Assembly: GCF_036860695.1 (NCBI RefSeq)
Contig: NZ_JAYKGJ010000002.1
Location: 564,001-628,000, forward strand
Origin: Rosettibacter firmus
GTDB lineage: Bacteria > Bacteroidota > Ignavibacteria > Ignavibacteriales > Melioribacteraceae
Length of the DNA stretch: 64,000 nucleotides
Direction of reading: 5' to 3'
Shown here: piece after piece, positions 63,898-64,000 of the stretch
How positions within the stretch are numbered: position 1 is the first letter of the stretch
Layout of the letters: every line of letters starts with the position of its first letter
The notes under the pieces: generated by a model
What the model was told of the DNA's origin: nothing
The model's database searches: none
The model's input: only the letters and a program-made list of their open reading frames with translations
Translations under genes and position numbers: made by a program

Positions 63898-64000
63898 ATG
63901 AAAAGTATCTCATATAAAATACTAATTACAAGAATATTAATTACTGTACTTATTTCGCAATTTATTTTTATATGTAATAAAAATATTTATGGCTTTAATG
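63898..64000 (+). CDS. Start of an exported protein, truncated at the right edge
   Basis: ATG at 63898 gives MKSISYKILITRILITVLIS, then QFIFICNKNIYGFN to the window end, 34 codons. The start has a lysine, a long hydrophobic stretch and a possible cleavage region (ICNKNIYGF), so it is exported or lipid-anchored. With an operator just upstream and the galactoside cluster before it, a glycoside hydrolase, sugar-binding or outer-membrane protein is likely. Family cannot be read. Confidence 0.55.
   Translation, partial: MKSISYKILITRILITVLISQFIFICNKNIYGFN

Noticed and set aside
1-64000. CRISPR arrays, insertion sequences, prophage or rRNA genes
   Set aside because: I looked for regularly spaced direct repeats, transposase or integrase motifs and rRNA signatures and saw none; every long frame is accounted for by housekeeping, transport, respiratory or galactoside genes.

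Overview
The window is a continuous, strongly AT-rich, gene-dense bacterial chromosome segment. It most resembles the Ignavibacteria/Bacteroidota-Chlorobiota (FCB) group. This is an inference from gene content: an alternative complex III (ACIII) operon joined to an A2-type haem-copper oxidase, a DUF4270-like lipoprotein next to glycogen synthase, a GWxTD-type exported protein, a tricorn-protease homologue, and frequent TTG/GTG starts. I see no insertion sequence, prophage or CRISPR array; most of the window is core metabolism with a few accessory spots.

Layout. 1-2.5 kb (minus strand): end of a histidine-degradation operon (hutI, ftcD, separate cyclodeaminase cut by the window edge). 2.7-8.4 kb: glgA, a gmhB-like HAD phosphatase, then three exported proteins (lipoprotein, outer-membrane protein, TPR protein). 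8.5-11.5 kb: glyA, tatC, a long-chain polyprenyl diphosphate synthase. 11.6-26.3 kb: a respiratory operon encoding pentahaem ActA, a tiny Tat-like membrane peptide, ActB, ActC, an ActD-ActE fusion, ActF, a monohaem cytochrome c, an SCO copper chaperone, oxidase subunits I-III-IV-II, haem O synthase and a membrane-anchored cytochrome c. Together these would oxidise menaquinol and reduce O2 without a bc1 complex. 26.3-34.7 kb: prmC, dtd, an alkaline-phosphatase-superfamily protein, comEC, murB and two transporters. 34.7-35.25 kb: a long non-coding stretch with a strong compound hairpin. 35.25-39.1 kb: a DUF3391-like protein, an HDOD protein, an unknown helical protein, manC-type guanylyltransferase and an unusual RpiB-like protein lacking the catalytic Cys. 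39.2-47.2 kb: pyrK, pyrD, folC, rho, a GWxTD-like exported protein, pdxA, a methyltransferase and ftsE. 47.2-48.5 kb (minus): adk, tadA and tRNA-Arg(TCG). 48.7-54.5 kb: an esterase, a sodium:alanine-type symporter, a tricorn protease, tRNA-Leu(CAA) and a short GIY-YIG gene.

54.5-64 kb is a galactoside-utilisation locus: a LacI-family regulator with its own sigma70-like promoter and operator, a sodium:sugar symporter with a tiny partner protein, galK, galT and a secreted 1,212-residue GH2 beta-galactosidase with an inserted LamG-like domain. Three near-palindromic sites of the TGCAAACGTTTGCA type lie before the regulator, before the symporter and before the exported protein that starts at the right edge, so the locus reads as one small regulon: an exported enzyme releases galactose, the symporter imports it, and GalK/GalT feed it into the Leloir pathway.

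The observations most worth following are the RpiB-like protein with Asp at the catalytic Cys position and an added N-terminal domain, the ActD-ActE fusion and 56-residue Tat-like peptide in the ACIII operon, the structured intergenic region at 34.7 kb, the GH2/LamG architecture with its three-site LacI regulon, and a perfect 14-bp hairpin inside the signal-peptide region of the gene after rho.
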